In this document: piece after piece, positions 18,389 to 27,667 of the stretch
How positions within the stretch are numbered: the first letter of the stretch is position 1
Layout: each line of letters opens with the position of its first letter
NCBI RefSeq assembly: GCF_036894955.1
Contig: NZ_CP145905.1
Span: forward strand, 5,498,001-5,562,000
Length of the DNA stretch: 64,000 nucleotides
Reading direction: 5' to 3'
DNA from: Paenibacillus sp. KS-LC4
Lineage (GTDB): Bacteria; Bacillota; Bacilli; Paenibacillales; Paenibacillaceae
The notes under the pieces: generated by a model
Seen by the model: only the letters and a program-made list of their open reading frames with translations
Databases searched by the model: none
Told to the model about the DNA's origin: nothing
Translations under genes and position numbers: made by a program

Positions 18389-20107
18389 TTACAACTCCTC
18401 GGTTTCCAACGGCAGAACGATTTCGATATGCGTCCCCTTCCCTTCACTAGCGTGGATAGAGAAGTCAAACCGATTCTGGTAACACAGCTTTAGACGGTGA
18501 TAAGCATTTTTCATGCCAACTCGCTCGCCTATATCATCATTTTCCTCCAAATAATGAAACAGCTCATCCAGCTTGGCCTGAGACATGCCGATACCATTAT
18601 CGTCTAATTTGATATAAAGCTGCTCCTCCCGCTCGGTAACAGAGATCGTAATCATTCCTTTGTCGGGACTCGATTCGATTCCATGGATGCTGGCATTTTC
18701 CACAAACGGCAAAATAACCATCTTAGGAATTCGGCGGTTAAGCGCTGACGGATCTGCTACAATGCTATAGTCCAGCTTCCCCCCAAAGCGGTATTGCTGT
18801 ATTTCCAGAAAGCTGTCTATCAGCTCAAGCTCCTCGCGCACCAGCACGTGCTTCCGACTCCAAGAAATAGACTGGCGAAACATTTGGGACATATGATGAA
18901 TAATTTTTGCCGTTTCCCGCTCCCCCTTGATGACGCTCCTCATTCGGACAGATTCCAGAGCGTTAAACAGGAAGTGGGGATTAATCTGACTGTGCAAGGC
19001 ATGAAGCTGCGCCTGCTGCTGCTTTAGCTCCAAATCCTTCTTTTGGATATCCGCAATATACACCTCATTAATCAAATTGTTGATCGTTCCCATCATTTGA
19101 TTGAATTCCACCGTCAGCTGGCCGATTTCATCTCTCGCCTCCTCGTGAGGAATCGTCTGAAAGGTTTGCGTTTTCACCTTCTTCATATGCATGAGAATCT
19201 TTACCAGCCGGACATGCAGAGATCTCGACATCACTGCGATAATGATGGAGGGCAGCACAAAATTAATGCAGGCGAGCCAAATGACAATGAACCGCGAATC
19301 GCCTACCTCTCTAAGGAAGACCTCCTCATTCATCACACCCTGGAGCGTCCACCCCTCCAAATAACTAATGCCATCAAAAGAAGCCTCAAACAAATGTGAG
19401 TTTTTAGGAAGCGTGATATCCTCGAACCGCACATTTGCCTGCTGCCATTCTCCTACTCGTTCATAGCCAAAGCACACCCGTCCCTGAGGGTCAACCAAAT
19501 AAACCTTGCCGCCAAAGGCACTGTTTCCGAATTTTTGGGCGAGCAAGTCCATGTTCAAATCAATTTTCACCAGCTGCTCAATACTGCCAGTACGGTAATT
19601 GTTTAACTGTTGAATGAGGCTGAGTTTCTTGTCGGAATAAACAAAAGCCGGATAAGGCGCAGAGGAGGACTTGGACTGGATATACCAGTCGGACTGCCGA
19701 ACCGCTTCGTTCAGGAGATCAATGTAGCCCGAGGACAAAACGGTGGGATTATCTGTATACACCTGGTACCAGCGGACACCCTGCACGTTTTGATCAGAAA
19801 ATGCCCCGCTCAAATAAGATTGATAAGTCTCAATGTAATCCAGCTGAGTGGCAAAATGCCTTGCAACTGTTTTGTTAAAGATCGGATCGGCATAGAGGGA
19901 ATAGGAAAGACCAACACCTTGGTCAAACGTTACGCGCAGGTCGTTTTTGAGATTGTTCAAGGCCATGTCGGCATCACGGGTTTTTTGGCTGCGAATATTG
20001 ACGGTTGTCACATTATAGAAAACCACGTTCGTGACAACGATAGGGATGAATACGGACAGTATGTACATAAGCAGCAGCTTCATGTAGTTCAAATTGAGTT
20101 TAAGCAT
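18389..20107 (-). CDS. YesM-type sensor histidine kinase of the xylan module
   Basis: This 572-residue membrane kinase has a helix near the N-terminus (LLLMYILSVFIPIVVTNVVF), an extracellular domain of about 250 residues, a second helix, HAMP, and the kinase core. The phosphorylated His is in SQINPHFLFNALESVRM, the N box is FVENASIHGI, and the glycine boxes are DDNGIGM and GVGMKNAYHRL. GGGAGG is seven bases before the ATG. It starts four bases after the response regulator gene. It is a close paralogue of the kinase at 29483-31231. Probable signal: xylan oligosaccharide, inferred from the downstream GH30/GH43 genes. Confidence 0.93.
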   Translation of the reverse strand: MLKLNLNYMKLLLMYILSVFIPIVVTNVVFYNVTTVNIRSQKTRDADMALNNLKNDLRVTFDQGVGLSYSLYADPIFNKTVARHFATQLDYIETYQSYLSGAFSDQNVQGVRWYQVYTDNPTVLSSGYIDLLNEAVRQSDWYIQSKSSSAPYPAFVYSDKKLSLIQQLNNYRTGSIEQLVKIDLNMDLLAQKFGNSAFGGKVYLVDPQGRVCFGYERVGEWQQANVRFEDITLPKNSHLFEASFDGISYLEGWTLQGVMNEEVFLREVGDSRFIVIWLACINFVLPSIIIAVMSRSLHVRLVKILMHMKKVKTQTFQTIPHEEARDEIGQLTVEFNQMMGTINNLINEVYIADIQKKDLELKQQQAQLHALHSQINPHFLFNALESVRMRSVIKGERETAKIIHHMSQMFRQSISWSRKHVLVREELELIDSFLEIQQYRFGGKLDYSIVADPSALNRRIPKMVILPFVENASIHGIESSPDKGMITISVTEREEQLYIKLDDNGIGMSQAKLDELFHYLEENDDIGERVGMKNAYHRLKLCYQNRFDFSIHASEGKGTHIEIVLPLETEEL

Positions 20108-20110
20108 CGC

Positions 20111-21676
20111 TTAGCCTCCCAGCTCCTTGGCATTCAGTATGTTTCGGTATTCTGTCGGCGACAGCTTCTCCCGCTTCTCGAACTGGGCGACAAAATAATC
20201 CGCATTCTGAAAGCCGACTCTGGCGGCGATTTCGTACATGCGCAGGTCAGTTTGTCGAAGCAGCTTTTTAGCTTCCTTGACCCGCAGCTCCAGCAAATAT
20301 TCATTGAAATAAACCCCATAGCTTTTGCGAAAAAGCCGGCCTAAATACAAGGCATTCATATAAAACATGGCCGCGATGGATTTGAGACTAATATTTTCGC
20401 TATAATGGGCGTCAATATAGTTTTTAATCTGCTTGATGCTGCCTTTGGACCACTCCTGACGCAGCAACGCAATGTAGTCCTCCGCTTCCATAAGCGCCAG
20501 CATGAAATGCTCCTCCAGCAGCTGCAAGCTCCAATTGCCATGCTCCCGTTCAGCCAGCTCCTTTAACCGCCGAACCTCCTCCTCGCTGCCGTCCATCTCC
20601 TTAATGACTGCTATAATTCCGGTGATGCATCGGGAGAGCGACCCCGTTACAGCCTGCGGGGTGAAGCGCTGCTCACGGAACAGGCGGAACATGTCCGCCG
20701 CCGTTTGACGGTATGCCTCCCGGCTGCCCTCCTCCAGCTGCAAGACCAGCCGATTTGAAAGGTCTGGACTAATATCAAAAACATACAGCGACAGAGCCTT
20801 AATTTTTGAGTACCAAATTACACCGCGCTCAGCATATTTATGCCGGGCCGCCTCGCTAGCCTCCAAATAGGAATGGCGAAGCTCGGCAATATGATCGACG
20901 GCATTGCCCACATACATGCCAATGTCGCAGCTCAGGCGATGGGAAAGAGCTACGCGCAGCCTTTCCAAAGCTTGCTCGATTCCTCCCTCTCTCGTATGTA
21001 GCCCATCCACGTTTAACAGGAGCCCAAACTTGCCCGGCTGCAGCTCTATGACAGGAATATCTCCTTCTCTATACTCAATAGCGTGCAGCGCTTCCTGAAA
21101 CATCTTAATGTCCGTCAGTTGCTCCTGCGGAGCGGCATACACGTCAACCAACACATACATCATGCTTGCACCCTCCGGCATGCCTAGCATCGCGGAATAT
21201 GACTCTGCCTCCTTCTTGCTTAAAGCTCCCTGCATCAACGCTTCTAGAATAGAGTTGCCTTGCTGCTTGTCTCCGGACAGCAAAGCCTTCTTTTTTTCTA
21301 TAATGCTGTAGGTCAGCCGCCGTAAAGCCGCCGTCATTTCCTCCTCGTCAATAGGCTTCATAATATAGTCGTGTACCCCGTAGCGTAGAGCCTGCTGTGC
21401 ATAATTAAAGTCATTATAGCCGCTGATAATTATGAAAAACGGGTCAAGCTGGCCATGCTCCTTTACACTTCGAATCAGATCAAGCCCATTCACGAGCGGC
21501 ATGCGTATGTCCGTAATGACTAAATCCGGCTTTAGCTCCATAATCATTTCCAGCGCTTCCTTGCCATTATTCGCCTCACCGACTATTGTAAACTTCATTT
21601 CTTCCCATGGGATTAGCTCGATCAGTCCTTTCCGAACAAATACCTCATCGTCTGCCAGCACTATTTTGAGCATCAT
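20111..21676 (-). CDS. YesN-type AraC-family response regulator of the xylan module
   Basis: This 521-residue regulator has a receiver at residues 1-125: LADDE, phosphoacceptor Asp in VITDIRMPLVNG, Lys in DYIMKPI. A variable middle region follows, then a two-helix-turn-helix AraC domain in the last 105 residues (ISLKSIAAMFYMNALYLGRL through KLSPTEYRNI). AAAGGG lies seven bases before the first of two ATGs. It is the first gene of the operon; a consensus cre site lies 62 bases upstream. It probably activates the GH30/GH43 and binding-protein genes. Its paralogue is at 31246-32811. Confidence 0.93.
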   Translation of the reverse strand: MMLKIVLADDEVFVRKGLIELIPWEEMKFTIVGEANNGKEALEMIMELKPDLVITDIRMPLVNGLDLIRSVKEHGQLDPFFIIISGYNDFNYAQQALRYGVHDYIMKPIDEEEMTAALRRLTYSIIEKKKALLSGDKQQGNSILEALMQGALSKKEAESYSAMLGMPEGASMMYVLVDVYAAPQEQLTDIKMFQEALHAIEYREGDIPVIELQPGKFGLLLNVDGLHTREGGIEQALERLRVALSHRLSCDIGMYVGNAVDHIAELRHSYLEASEAARHKYAERGVIWYSKIKALSLYVFDISPDLSNRLVLQLEEGSREAYRQTAADMFRLFREQRFTPQAVTGSLSRCITGIIAVIKEMDGSEEEVRRLKELAEREHGNWSLQLLEEHFMLALMEAEDYIALLRQEWSKGSIKQIKNYIDAHYSENISLKSIAAMFYMNALYLGRLFRKSYGVYFNEYLLELRVKEAKKLLRQTDLRMYEIAARVGFQNADYFVAQFEKREKLSPTEYRNILNAKELGG

Positions 21677-21737
21677 CCATTTTCCCTTTCTTCATTAAAA
21701 ATATAAACTCTCGCGTTTACTTACCTTGCCTCAAGTT

Positions 21738-21751
21738 TGTAAGCGCTATCA
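21738..21751. promoter_or_regulatory. Consensus cre (CcpA) site upstream of the xylan regulator
   Basis: TGTAAGCGCTATCA fits the CcpA consensus TGWAARCGYTWNCW at every position. It lies 62 bases before the response regulator start, in a 390-base gap (21677-22066) in which I see no gene. The whole xylan module is therefore likely to be shut off by preferred sugars. Confidence 0.7.
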
Positions 21752-22066
21752 TATTATTTGAATGATAATAAAGCCCAAAGGAATCTTTGCGAATTTCCGC
21801 TGATTTGGGGGCTTTAATAGAACAGTAAACATACCGATCACTTACTCATGTTAACACATTTACATATTTTATCCAAATAAAAATTTAATAGTTAAGTGGA
21901 GCTGAACCTTTGCGTACTTCCCAACTTATTAACATAATCCCGATAGATAGAGATAGACATATAGATGGTTAGCGTTCATGTAATATTAATAATTCTATAT
22001 AGAGACTAAGCTTTAGAATGTGATATAATTCTCCACAGCTAAATACATAATTTAGAAATGAATTGA

Positions 22067-22486
22067 ATGATTGCAGAAGTTCTCAGTCCTATGAAAAATT
22101 ACATCGCTTACCAAGCGGAAACCTTTATTCTTAGTAAATATACAAGCCGCTTCTTGTTCGGAATCGCATTTCTTGCGGTTATTGCGGCAGACTTTTATTT
22201 CGAAAATTACATATTGTTCCAGTTTACTTATTTAATGCTCAGCATACTGGTAGGTCTCTCTTTCTGGAAGGAAGCCTGGATTCGAGGCGTGCTCGTCGTT
22301 CTTATCGTTTTCTTTAGAAATGCGATGACCTCCAAGAGGGTTTACAGAGGAGAGCTGGATGTTGCGTTTGCGATAGAGGAAATTCAAAAAAATGCAGGGA
22401 CCCAATTTGATCCCGACGTCGTTAATGCCTTTCTAAACATCTGGCAGCGTGAAGGAACTCGATTATTATCCAAGTATTCTGCTTAG
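22067..22486 (+). pseudogene. HD-GYP protein remnant: membrane N-terminus joined to the last segment of the domain
   Basis: The 139-codon frame begins with about 85 mostly hydrophobic residues (two or three membrane helices). It then passes directly into NAMTSKRVYRGELDVAFAIE and NAGTQFDPDVVNAFL, which is the C-terminal end of an HD-GYP cyclic-di-GMP phosphodiesterase. The HD and GYP catalytic motifs, normally about 100 residues before this point, are missing. An in-frame internal deletion explains this best. The start has no good ribosome binding site. It is probably a decayed gene; a short functional membrane protein cannot be excluded. Confidence 0.65.
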
Positions 22487-22563
22487 CCAACTATAAAGCA
22501 GCCTTAGAATAAGAAACAGCTATAGTCTCGGACCTGAAAATAACGTCCTTGACCACAGCTGTT

Positions 22564-23229
22564 TTATTTTTCCCGCTTTAGCTTTACGATATGCTCATTC
22601 TCATGAATATGAATGCCTGCCTGATTGCTTTTCGCTGCAAAAATCATCGTTTTGGCGACCGCACTGGCCTGCACAGGCGCATATTTTCGGAGCGGCCCCG
22701 AAAACAACGGAGAAAGCACGCCCGACAACGCTGCCGCGAATCGTTCCCCGAATCGAAACTCCCCCCGCTCGCCAAGCAGCAGTGAAGGACGGAAAATATG
22801 CAAAGCTGGAAGCTTAAGGCCGCTCAGCGCTTCTTCCACCTCCCCCTTCACTCGATTATAGAAGGCCCGCGAGGAGGCGCTCGCCCCGATCGCTGTTACA
22901 AGCAATAGCTGCCTTGCTCCTTGCTGACTTGCCAATTGCCCGAGCGATAGCGGGTATTGATAGTCTACTTTTCGAAAAGCATCCTGACTCCCTGCCTTCT
23001 TAATTGTCGTACCGAGTGTACAAAACACATCTGCACCGTCCATCTGGACACCCGCTTGCTGCAATTGCTCGAAGTCGACGATTTGCTCCACGAGCTTGGG
23101 ATGCTCCATGCCCGTTGGTCGCCGAACAACAATCGTTACGCTCTTATATGCTGCGTCGTGAAGCAACAATTGAACCAGTTCCTTGCCAATTAACCCTGTG
23201 GCTCCCGCCACTACAGCTGTTCTGTTCAT
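22564..23229 (-). CDS. NAD(P)-binding oxidoreductase, TIP30/HTATIP2-like atypical SDR
   Basis: This 221-residue protein has a Rossmann start, MNRTAVVAGATGLIGKELV, and motifs of the TIP30-like atypical short-chain dehydrogenase group (VDVFCTLGTTIKKAGSQDAF region and YNRVKGEVEEAL, where a Y-x3-K pair is visible). The substrate is unknown. GGGGAGG lies seven bases before the ATG at 23227-23229; the longer frame to 23259 contains that site and is unlikely. It lies 39 bases after arsC on the same strand and may be transcribed with the arsenic genes by read-through. Confidence 0.8.
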   Translation of the reverse strand: MNRTAVVAGATGLIGKELVQLLLHDAAYKSVTIVVRRPTGMEHPKLVEQIVDFEQLQQAGVQMDGADVFCTLGTTIKKAGSQDAFRKVDYQYPLSLGQLASQQGARQLLLVTAIGASASSRAFYNRVKGEVEEALSGLKLPALHIFRPSLLLGERGEFRFGERFAAALSGVLSPLFSGPLRKYAPVQASAVAKTMIFAAKSNQAGIHIHENEHIVKLKREK

Positions 23230-23268
23230 TTGGCTGCCTCCCCTTTTTTTCAAGATCACTCGAACGCA

Positions 23269-23694
23269 TTACTTGCCTTCTTGTACGAATTGCTCAATAC
23301 GTTGTTTAATCGAATCGCGAACCAGACGGAACTGAGCCATAATCTCTTCCTCTGTTCCTATTGCTTTTGCCGGATCATCAAAGCCCCAGTGCCATTTGGC
23401 CACGTTCGGATTGGATACGACGGGACAATGCTCGTCTGCGTGCCCGCAAAGAGTAATGACATAATCAGCATGATTTAAAATTTCAGGGTCAATGACATCG
23501 GACGTATGGCTGCTAATATCGACACCCGCTTCTTTCATTACTTGAACGGCACGAGGATTTAAGCCATGAGCTTCAAGCCCCGCACTTTTCACCTCATAGT
23601 TATTCCCGCCAATATATTTCAAAAAACCATCGGCGATTTGGCTTCTGCAAGAGTTCCCCGTGCACAAAAAATAAATGAGTGGTTTGTTCTCCAT
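23269..23694 (-). CDS. arsC: Arsenate reductase, thioredoxin-coupled type
   Basis: This 141-residue member of the low-molecular-weight phosphatase family reduces arsenate to arsenite with electrons from thioredoxin. The active-site loop is FLCTGNSCRSQIADG, with the nucleophilic Cys and Arg. The second redox Cys pair would be in VITLCGHADEHCP, as in B. subtilis ArsC. It is the third gene of an arsR-arsB-arsC operon, 15 bases after arsB, so its product arsenite is exported by the neighbouring pump. GGGG lies nine bases before the ATG. Confidence 0.95.
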   Translation of the reverse strand: MENKPLIYFLCTGNSCRSQIADGFLKYIGGNNYEVKSAGLEAHGLNPRAVQVMKEAGVDISSHTSDVIDPEILNHADYVITLCGHADEHCPVVSNPNVAKWHWGFDDPAKAIGTEEEIMAQFRLVRDSIKQRIEQFVQEGK

Positions 23695-23709
23695 TTTCTT
23701 ATCCCCTTT

Positions 23710-25110
23710 TCAATATGGAAGGTTTGTTTTTTTGCCCAGCGATTTCACTAATGCCACTGTAATCAACAAGATGACGGCAGCCACCAAAATCGTGGAAATC
23801 CAGACGTTTATGTTTACGGTATGAATGAAATAAAGCCATGCCGACAACCCCGCAAGCGTCATAAATAGGGTCGGTACCGTTAATAAAACACCGATCTTAA
23901 AATAGTACCCCCAGCTAATCTTCACCTCTTTACGCGAAAGCACATGGAGCCATAGAAGCGTGGCGAGTGAACCAATCGGGGTAATCTTCGGTCCTAAATC
24001 AGAGCCGATCACATTCGCGTAAATTAGGGCTTCACGGAGCATCCCCTCCGTCTGGGTTCCGTTTATAGCTAACGCGTCAATCATGACCGTCGGCATATTA
24101 TTCATCATGGAAGACAATATCGCGGCGATAAAGCCCATTCCCACCGTGGCGACAAGCATCCCCTTATCCGCAACCGTTTGAATCACATTGCCAAGGGCAT
24201 CCGTCAGCCCTGCATTTCGCAAGCCATATACGACAATATACATGCCCAAGGAGAAAATGACGACCGTCCATGGAGCTTCCTTAACAAGCTTTACCGTATG
24301 GATAACTGGACTTTTACGGGCTGCGATAAGAAATCCAATAGCCGCCATACCTGCTACAATAGAAACCGGAATGGAGAACCATTCGCTTCCAAAATACGCC
24401 AGTAATAATACAGCTAAAATAATCCAAGAAAGCTTAAATAATCTCTTATCCTTGATGGCATCGACTGGCTTCTTTAATTGAGCTAGCTCGTAATTTTTCG
24501 GTATGCTCTTTCTAAACAACAGGTAGAGCATGATTAAGCTTGCGATAATGGAAAAGAAGCTCGGAACGATCATCCGGCTGGCATACTCTGCAAACCCGAC
24601 TTCAAAATAATCGGCAGATACGATATTAACCAAATTACTCACAACTAGAGGCAAAGAAGCCGTGTCTGCAATAAACCCGCTCGCCATAATAAAAGGCAAA
24701 ATCATTTTATGTTCAAATTTCAATGCCCTCACCATGGAAAGCACGATTGGGGTAATAATTAATGCAGCACCGTCGTTTGCAAAAAATGCAGCTACAGCAG
24801 CGCCAAGCAAAATGACATACACAAACATAAGCTTGCCATTCCCCTTCGCGAGACGGGCCATATGCAGCGCTGCCCATTCAAAAAGACCAATTTCGTCTAA
24901 AATCAGGGAAATAAAAATGATCGCAACAAAGGCAAGGGTAGCATTCCAAATAAGCCCTGCAACCGCGCCAACATCCGCGAAGCTTACAACCCCCAGAAGA
25001 AGGGCAAGCAACGCCCCCGCCGTTGCCGACCAGCCTATGCTTAGCCCCTTCGGCTGCCAAATGACAAATACAAGGGTGAGCAGAAAAATAACAACGGCAA
25101 GAACTGTCAT
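23710..25110 (-). CDS. arsB: Arsenite efflux permease ArsB
   Basis: This is an integral membrane protein of 466 residues with about 12 hydrophobic segments, of the ArsB/NhaD ion-transporter type. Typical sequences include FFANDGAALIITPIVLSMV and NVIGSDLGPKITPIGSLATL. It exports arsenite or antimonite. The ATG overlaps the stop of arsR by four bases (ATGA), with GGAGG four bases before it, so the two are translationally coupled. Confidence 0.94.
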   Translation of the reverse strand: MTVLAVVIFLLTLVFVIWQPKGLSIGWSATAGALLALLLGVVSFADVGAVAGLIWNATLAFVAIIFISLILDEIGLFEWAALHMARLAKGNGKLMFVYVILLGAAVAAFFANDGAALIITPIVLSMVRALKFEHKMILPFIMASGFIADTASLPLVVSNLVNIVSADYFEVGFAEYASRMIVPSFFSIIASLIMLYLLFRKSIPKNYELAQLKKPVDAIKDKRLFKLSWIILAVLLLAYFGSEWFSIPVSIVAGMAAIGFLIAARKSPVIHTVKLVKEAPWTVVIFSLGMYIVVYGLRNAGLTDALGNVIQTVADKGMLVATVGMGFIAAILSSMMNNMPTVMIDALAINGTQTEGMLREALIYANVIGSDLGPKITPIGSLATLLWLHVLSRKEVKISWGYYFKIGVLLTVPTLFMTLAGLSAWLYFIHTVNINVWISTILVAAVILLITVALVKSLGKKTNLPY

Positions 25111-25463
25111 GCTTCCTCCCGTACACTACAGCTGTTATTTTTCAAGCCTGCAATTTGTGCTTTCATGGAAGGCAAATATTCATAAACACCTTGTACATAG
25201 GCTTCTGCTTCCGGGTCTAAAGAATAATAGACCCATTGCCCTTTTTTCTTTTCACTTAGCAGCCCTGCTGCCTTCAGCTTTCGAAGATGCTGGCTGGCAT
25301 TCGGCTGAGACATCCCAATCAATTCGGTTATATCACAGACACAAAGCTCTCGTTCTCTTAACAATGCAAGGATGGTTAACCGTGTTTTATCCGCTAACAA
25401 TTTAAAGGCTTCCGCCATTTGTAAAATTTTCTGTTCCATATTTTGCTCCATATTCTGCTCCAT
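25107..25463 (-). CDS. arsR: Arsenite-responsive repressor ArsR
   Basis: This small winged-helix repressor has 118 residues. The arsenic-binding motif ELCVCDITELIG is present, then the recognition helix SQPNASQHLRKLKAAGL and the wing KGQWVYYSL. The ATG at 25461-25463 has GGGAGG eight bases upstream; the GTG three codons earlier overlaps that site. An N-terminal repeat MEQNMEQNMEQK is unusual. As in the family, it should bind its own promoter and release DNA on arsenite. Confidence 0.95.
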   Translation of the reverse strand: MEQNMEQNMEQKILQMAEAFKLLADKTRLTILALLRERELCVCDITELIGMSQPNASQHLRKLKAAGLLSEKKKGQWVYYSLDPEAEAYVQGVYEYLPSMKAQIAGLKNNSCSVREEA

Positions 25464-25509
25464 AAGCGGCACCTCCCTAAATATCTAACTAGCTAATGCT
25501 CGTGGCATA

Positions 25510-25539
25510 ATCATATAATCAATCACTTATATAATCAAT
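25510..25539 (-). promoter_or_regulatory. ars promoter and likely ArsR operator
   Basis: On the minus strand, TTGATT (25533-25538) and TATGAT (25510-25515) are 17 bases apart. The 11-base sequence ATATAATCAAT occurs twice (25513-25523 and 25529-25539), covering the promoter. It lies about 45 bases upstream of arsR and is a plausible ArsR binding region. Confidence 0.65.
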
Positions 25540-25581
25540 GGCGAATGTATTAAGCTTTTGTAAAGTCGACAAATAAAGAAT

Positions 25582-25623
25582 AGCCAAGTAAAATCAGGCC
25601 TGAATACCTGATTTTACTTGGCT
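25582..25623 (-). terminator. Strong intrinsic terminator after the second uptake operon
   Basis: AGCCAAGTAAAATCAGG (25582-25598) pairs perfectly over 17 bases with CCTGATTTTACTTGGCT (25607-25623), loop of eight. It lies 20 bases past the stop of the last permease and is followed by a T-rich tail on the minus strand. Confidence 0.9.
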
Positions 25624-25643
25624 CGCGGTCAACAATTTCCGGT

Positions 25644-26573
25644 TTATCCCTTCACACCGCCGACAGTCATCCCTTGCACGAAATACTTTTGCAGAAAGGG
25701 ATACACAATAATAATCGGCAGACTGGCAACAATCGTCATCGTTGCTCGAATGGAAGTCGGTGTTACCATCGTTACATTGCCCTGCGCATTGGCAAAGGCA
25801 TCTGCTGCGGTTCCGCCTGTACTCGTAGTCGTGCTTGAGGTTGAAAGCACCTTCATCAGCTCATATTGCAGTGTACTTAAATGAAGACTGGAGGAATTAT
25901 ACAGGAAAACATCAAACCAGGAGTTCCATTGATAAACCGCTACAAATAGTGAAACCGTCGCGAGGGCTGGCACGGTAAGAGGAAGAACGATTCGCATAAA
26001 CGTCGTAAAATCCCCAGCACCATCTATTCTTGCCGACTCCATAATTCCTTCGGGCAAGCCTTCGATAAAGGAACGAATGACAATCATGTTAAACACACCG
26101 ATAATTCCGGGAATAATATAGACCCAAAAGGTGTTCAGCAAGTCTAGCTCCTTCGTCAGCAAGTAGTTCGGAATTAAGCCGCCGCTAAAATACATCGTAA
26201 AAATAAAAACGATCGTCACAAATTTTTTGAAAACATATTCAGGGCGACTAATGGTGTAGGCCAGCATCGCTGTGCAAAATACAGAGACTGCCGTCCCTAC
26301 AATTGTGCGTGCTATAGAAATAAAGGTTGCATGAAAAATAGCGGACTCATTGAAAATATATTCATAATTTCGCAGCGTCCAATCACGAGGCCAAATATAG
26401 ATACTCCCACGAATGGAATCATTGGCATCATTAAAGGAGAGAGCAAACATATTCAAAAAAGGGTACAGCGTTACAGTGATCAGCAAGAGCATAAAAATGA
26501 TATTGCACACATCGAATATTTTATCTGGGGAAGAGAAGTATGCTTTACGAGTTGATTTCGCCTGACTCATCAT
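25644..26573 (-). CDS. ABC transporter permease, LplC/YtcP-type
   Basis: This 309-residue permease has six predicted helices. The EAA loop is IMESARIDGAGDFTTFMRIV and the typical C-terminus is LQKYFVQGMTVGGVKG. AAGGAGG is five bases before the first of two ATGs. It is the last gene of the regulator-kinase-lipoprotein-permease-permease operon. With the partner at 26595-27554 and the lipoprotein at 27668-29359 it forms a CUT1-like importer, probably for an acidic or branched xylo-oligosaccharide. No ATPase gene is nearby. Confidence 0.93.
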   Translation of the reverse strand: MMSQAKSTRKAYFSSPDKIFDVCNIIFMLLLITVTLYPFLNMFALSFNDANDSIRGSIYIWPRDWTLRNYEYIFNESAIFHATFISIARTIVGTAVSVFCTAMLAYTISRPEYVFKKFVTIVFIFTMYFSGGLIPNYLLTKELDLLNTFWVYIIPGIIGVFNMIVIRSFIEGLPEGIMESARIDGAGDFTTFMRIVLPLTVPALATVSLFVAVYQWNSWFDVFLYNSSSLHLSTLQYELMKVLSTSSTTTSTGGTAADAFANAQGNVTMVTPTSIRATMTIVASLPIIIVYPFLQKYFVQGMTVGGVKG

Positions 26574-26594
26574 GTTTGCCTCCTTGCATATGGA

Positions 26595-27554
26595 TTAGTA
26601 GAGCCTGCTTTGACCTAACCGTTTCGCAATATGGTTCGCTGCAATCAGAAAGATAAAGCTGACAACTGTTTTGAACATACCGGCTGCCGTTGCCAAGCCA
26701 TAGTTATTCATCTGCATGCCATATTTCAAAACGAATATATCCAGATTTTCTGAATAATCAACGTTCATACTATTGCCGAGCAAGTATTGCGGCTCAAATC
26801 CTGATTCAAGAATGAAGCCAAGGTTCATAATTAATAAAATAACGATGACCGGTCTCATGCCTGGAAGTGTAATATGCCAAATACGCTGCAACCGAGAAGC
26901 ACCATCCATTTCTGCCGCTTCATATTGCGCAGGGTCGATCGTTAAAATGGCAGCGAGATAGATGATCGTGTTCCAGCCTACATTTTTCCAAATTTCAGAT
27001 ACCCCAAGAATGCCCCAGAAATATTCCCCTTTACCTAACCAGAGAATAGGCTGGTCAATTAGCTGCAGCTTCAGCAGCAGGATGTTGACAATACCCTCGG
27101 GAGAGAGTGCGGTTTGCACAATGTTTGCGGCCACAACCCAGGAAATAAAATGGGGCAAGTAGCTAATCGTTTGCACCGTTCTTTTGAAATAAACGTTACG
27201 CAGCTCATTGAGCAGCAAGGCTAATACAATGGCTGTTAAAAATCCTAACACGAGATTAATGGAACTCATGACAATCGTGTTGCGCAGCACGAGATAAAAG
27301 GCCTCTTCCTTGAATAGAAACGTGAAGTTATCAAGCCCGACCCATTTTTGATCAAAAAGATCCTTAGCCGGCTTGAATTTTTGAAAAGCGATCGTCCAGC
27401 CCCAAAGCGGAACGTATTTAAATAATATGACCCAAGCTAAAAATGGCAAAGACATCAGCATGAGCATTTTCTGCTTGGACAGTCTTTTTAATAAGTTTGT
27501 TTTGTGCAAGCGGCCGGTAGGCGTTGCTACAATTAGCTCAGTCTGTTTCCCCAC
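26595..27554 (-). CDS. ABC transporter permease, LplB/YteP-type
   Basis: This 319-residue permease has six predicted helices, the first being MLMLMSLPFLAWVILFKYVP. The EAA loop is YEAAEMDGASRLQRIWHITL. The start is GTG at 27552-27554 with AAGGAGG eight bases upstream. Its stop is 21 bases before the LplC-type permease. It is separated from the preceding lipoprotein gene by a stable hairpin at 27604-27635. Confidence 0.93.
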   Translation of the reverse strand: MGKQTELIVATPTGRLHKTNLLKRLSKQKMLMLMSLPFLAWVILFKYVPLWGWTIAFQKFKPAKDLFDQKWVGLDNFTFLFKEEAFYLVLRNTIVMSSINLVLGFLTAIVLALLLNELRNVYFKRTVQTISYLPHFISWVVAANIVQTALSPEGIVNILLLKLQLIDQPILWLGKGEYFWGILGVSEIWKNVGWNTIIYLAAILTIDPAQYEAAEMDGASRLQRIWHITLPGMRPVIVILLIMNLGFILESGFEPQYLLGNSMNVDYSENLDIFVLKYGMQMNNYGLATAAGMFKTVVSFIFLIAANHIAKRLGQSRLY

Positions 27555-27603
27555 TCCAGATGCCTCCTTTATACATAAATTTCTAATGATGATATATTTT
27601 GGA

Positions 27604-27635
27604 AGTAAAAGGCGAAGCTAGCTCCGCCTTTTACT
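27604..27635 (-). promoter_or_regulatory. Intra-operon hairpin between binding-protein and permease genes
   Basis: AGTAAAAGGCG and CGCCTTTTACT form a perfect 11-base stem with a ten-base loop. No run of T follows on the minus strand. Hairpins here often stabilise or attenuate the message so that the binding protein is made in excess over the permeases; that role is inference. Confidence 0.65.
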
Positions 27636-27667
27636 CGCCTCATCTCCCATTCGCTGCTTATTCTAGC

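Noticed and set aside
19610..20344. Plus-strand open frame of 244 codons across the kinase/regulator junction
   Set aside because: It spans two genuine minus-strand genes and has no initiation signal.
24662..25405. Plus-strand frame of 247 codons opposite arsB/arsR
   Set aside because: It covers strongly supported arsB and arsR and looks like a shadow with low-complexity composition.
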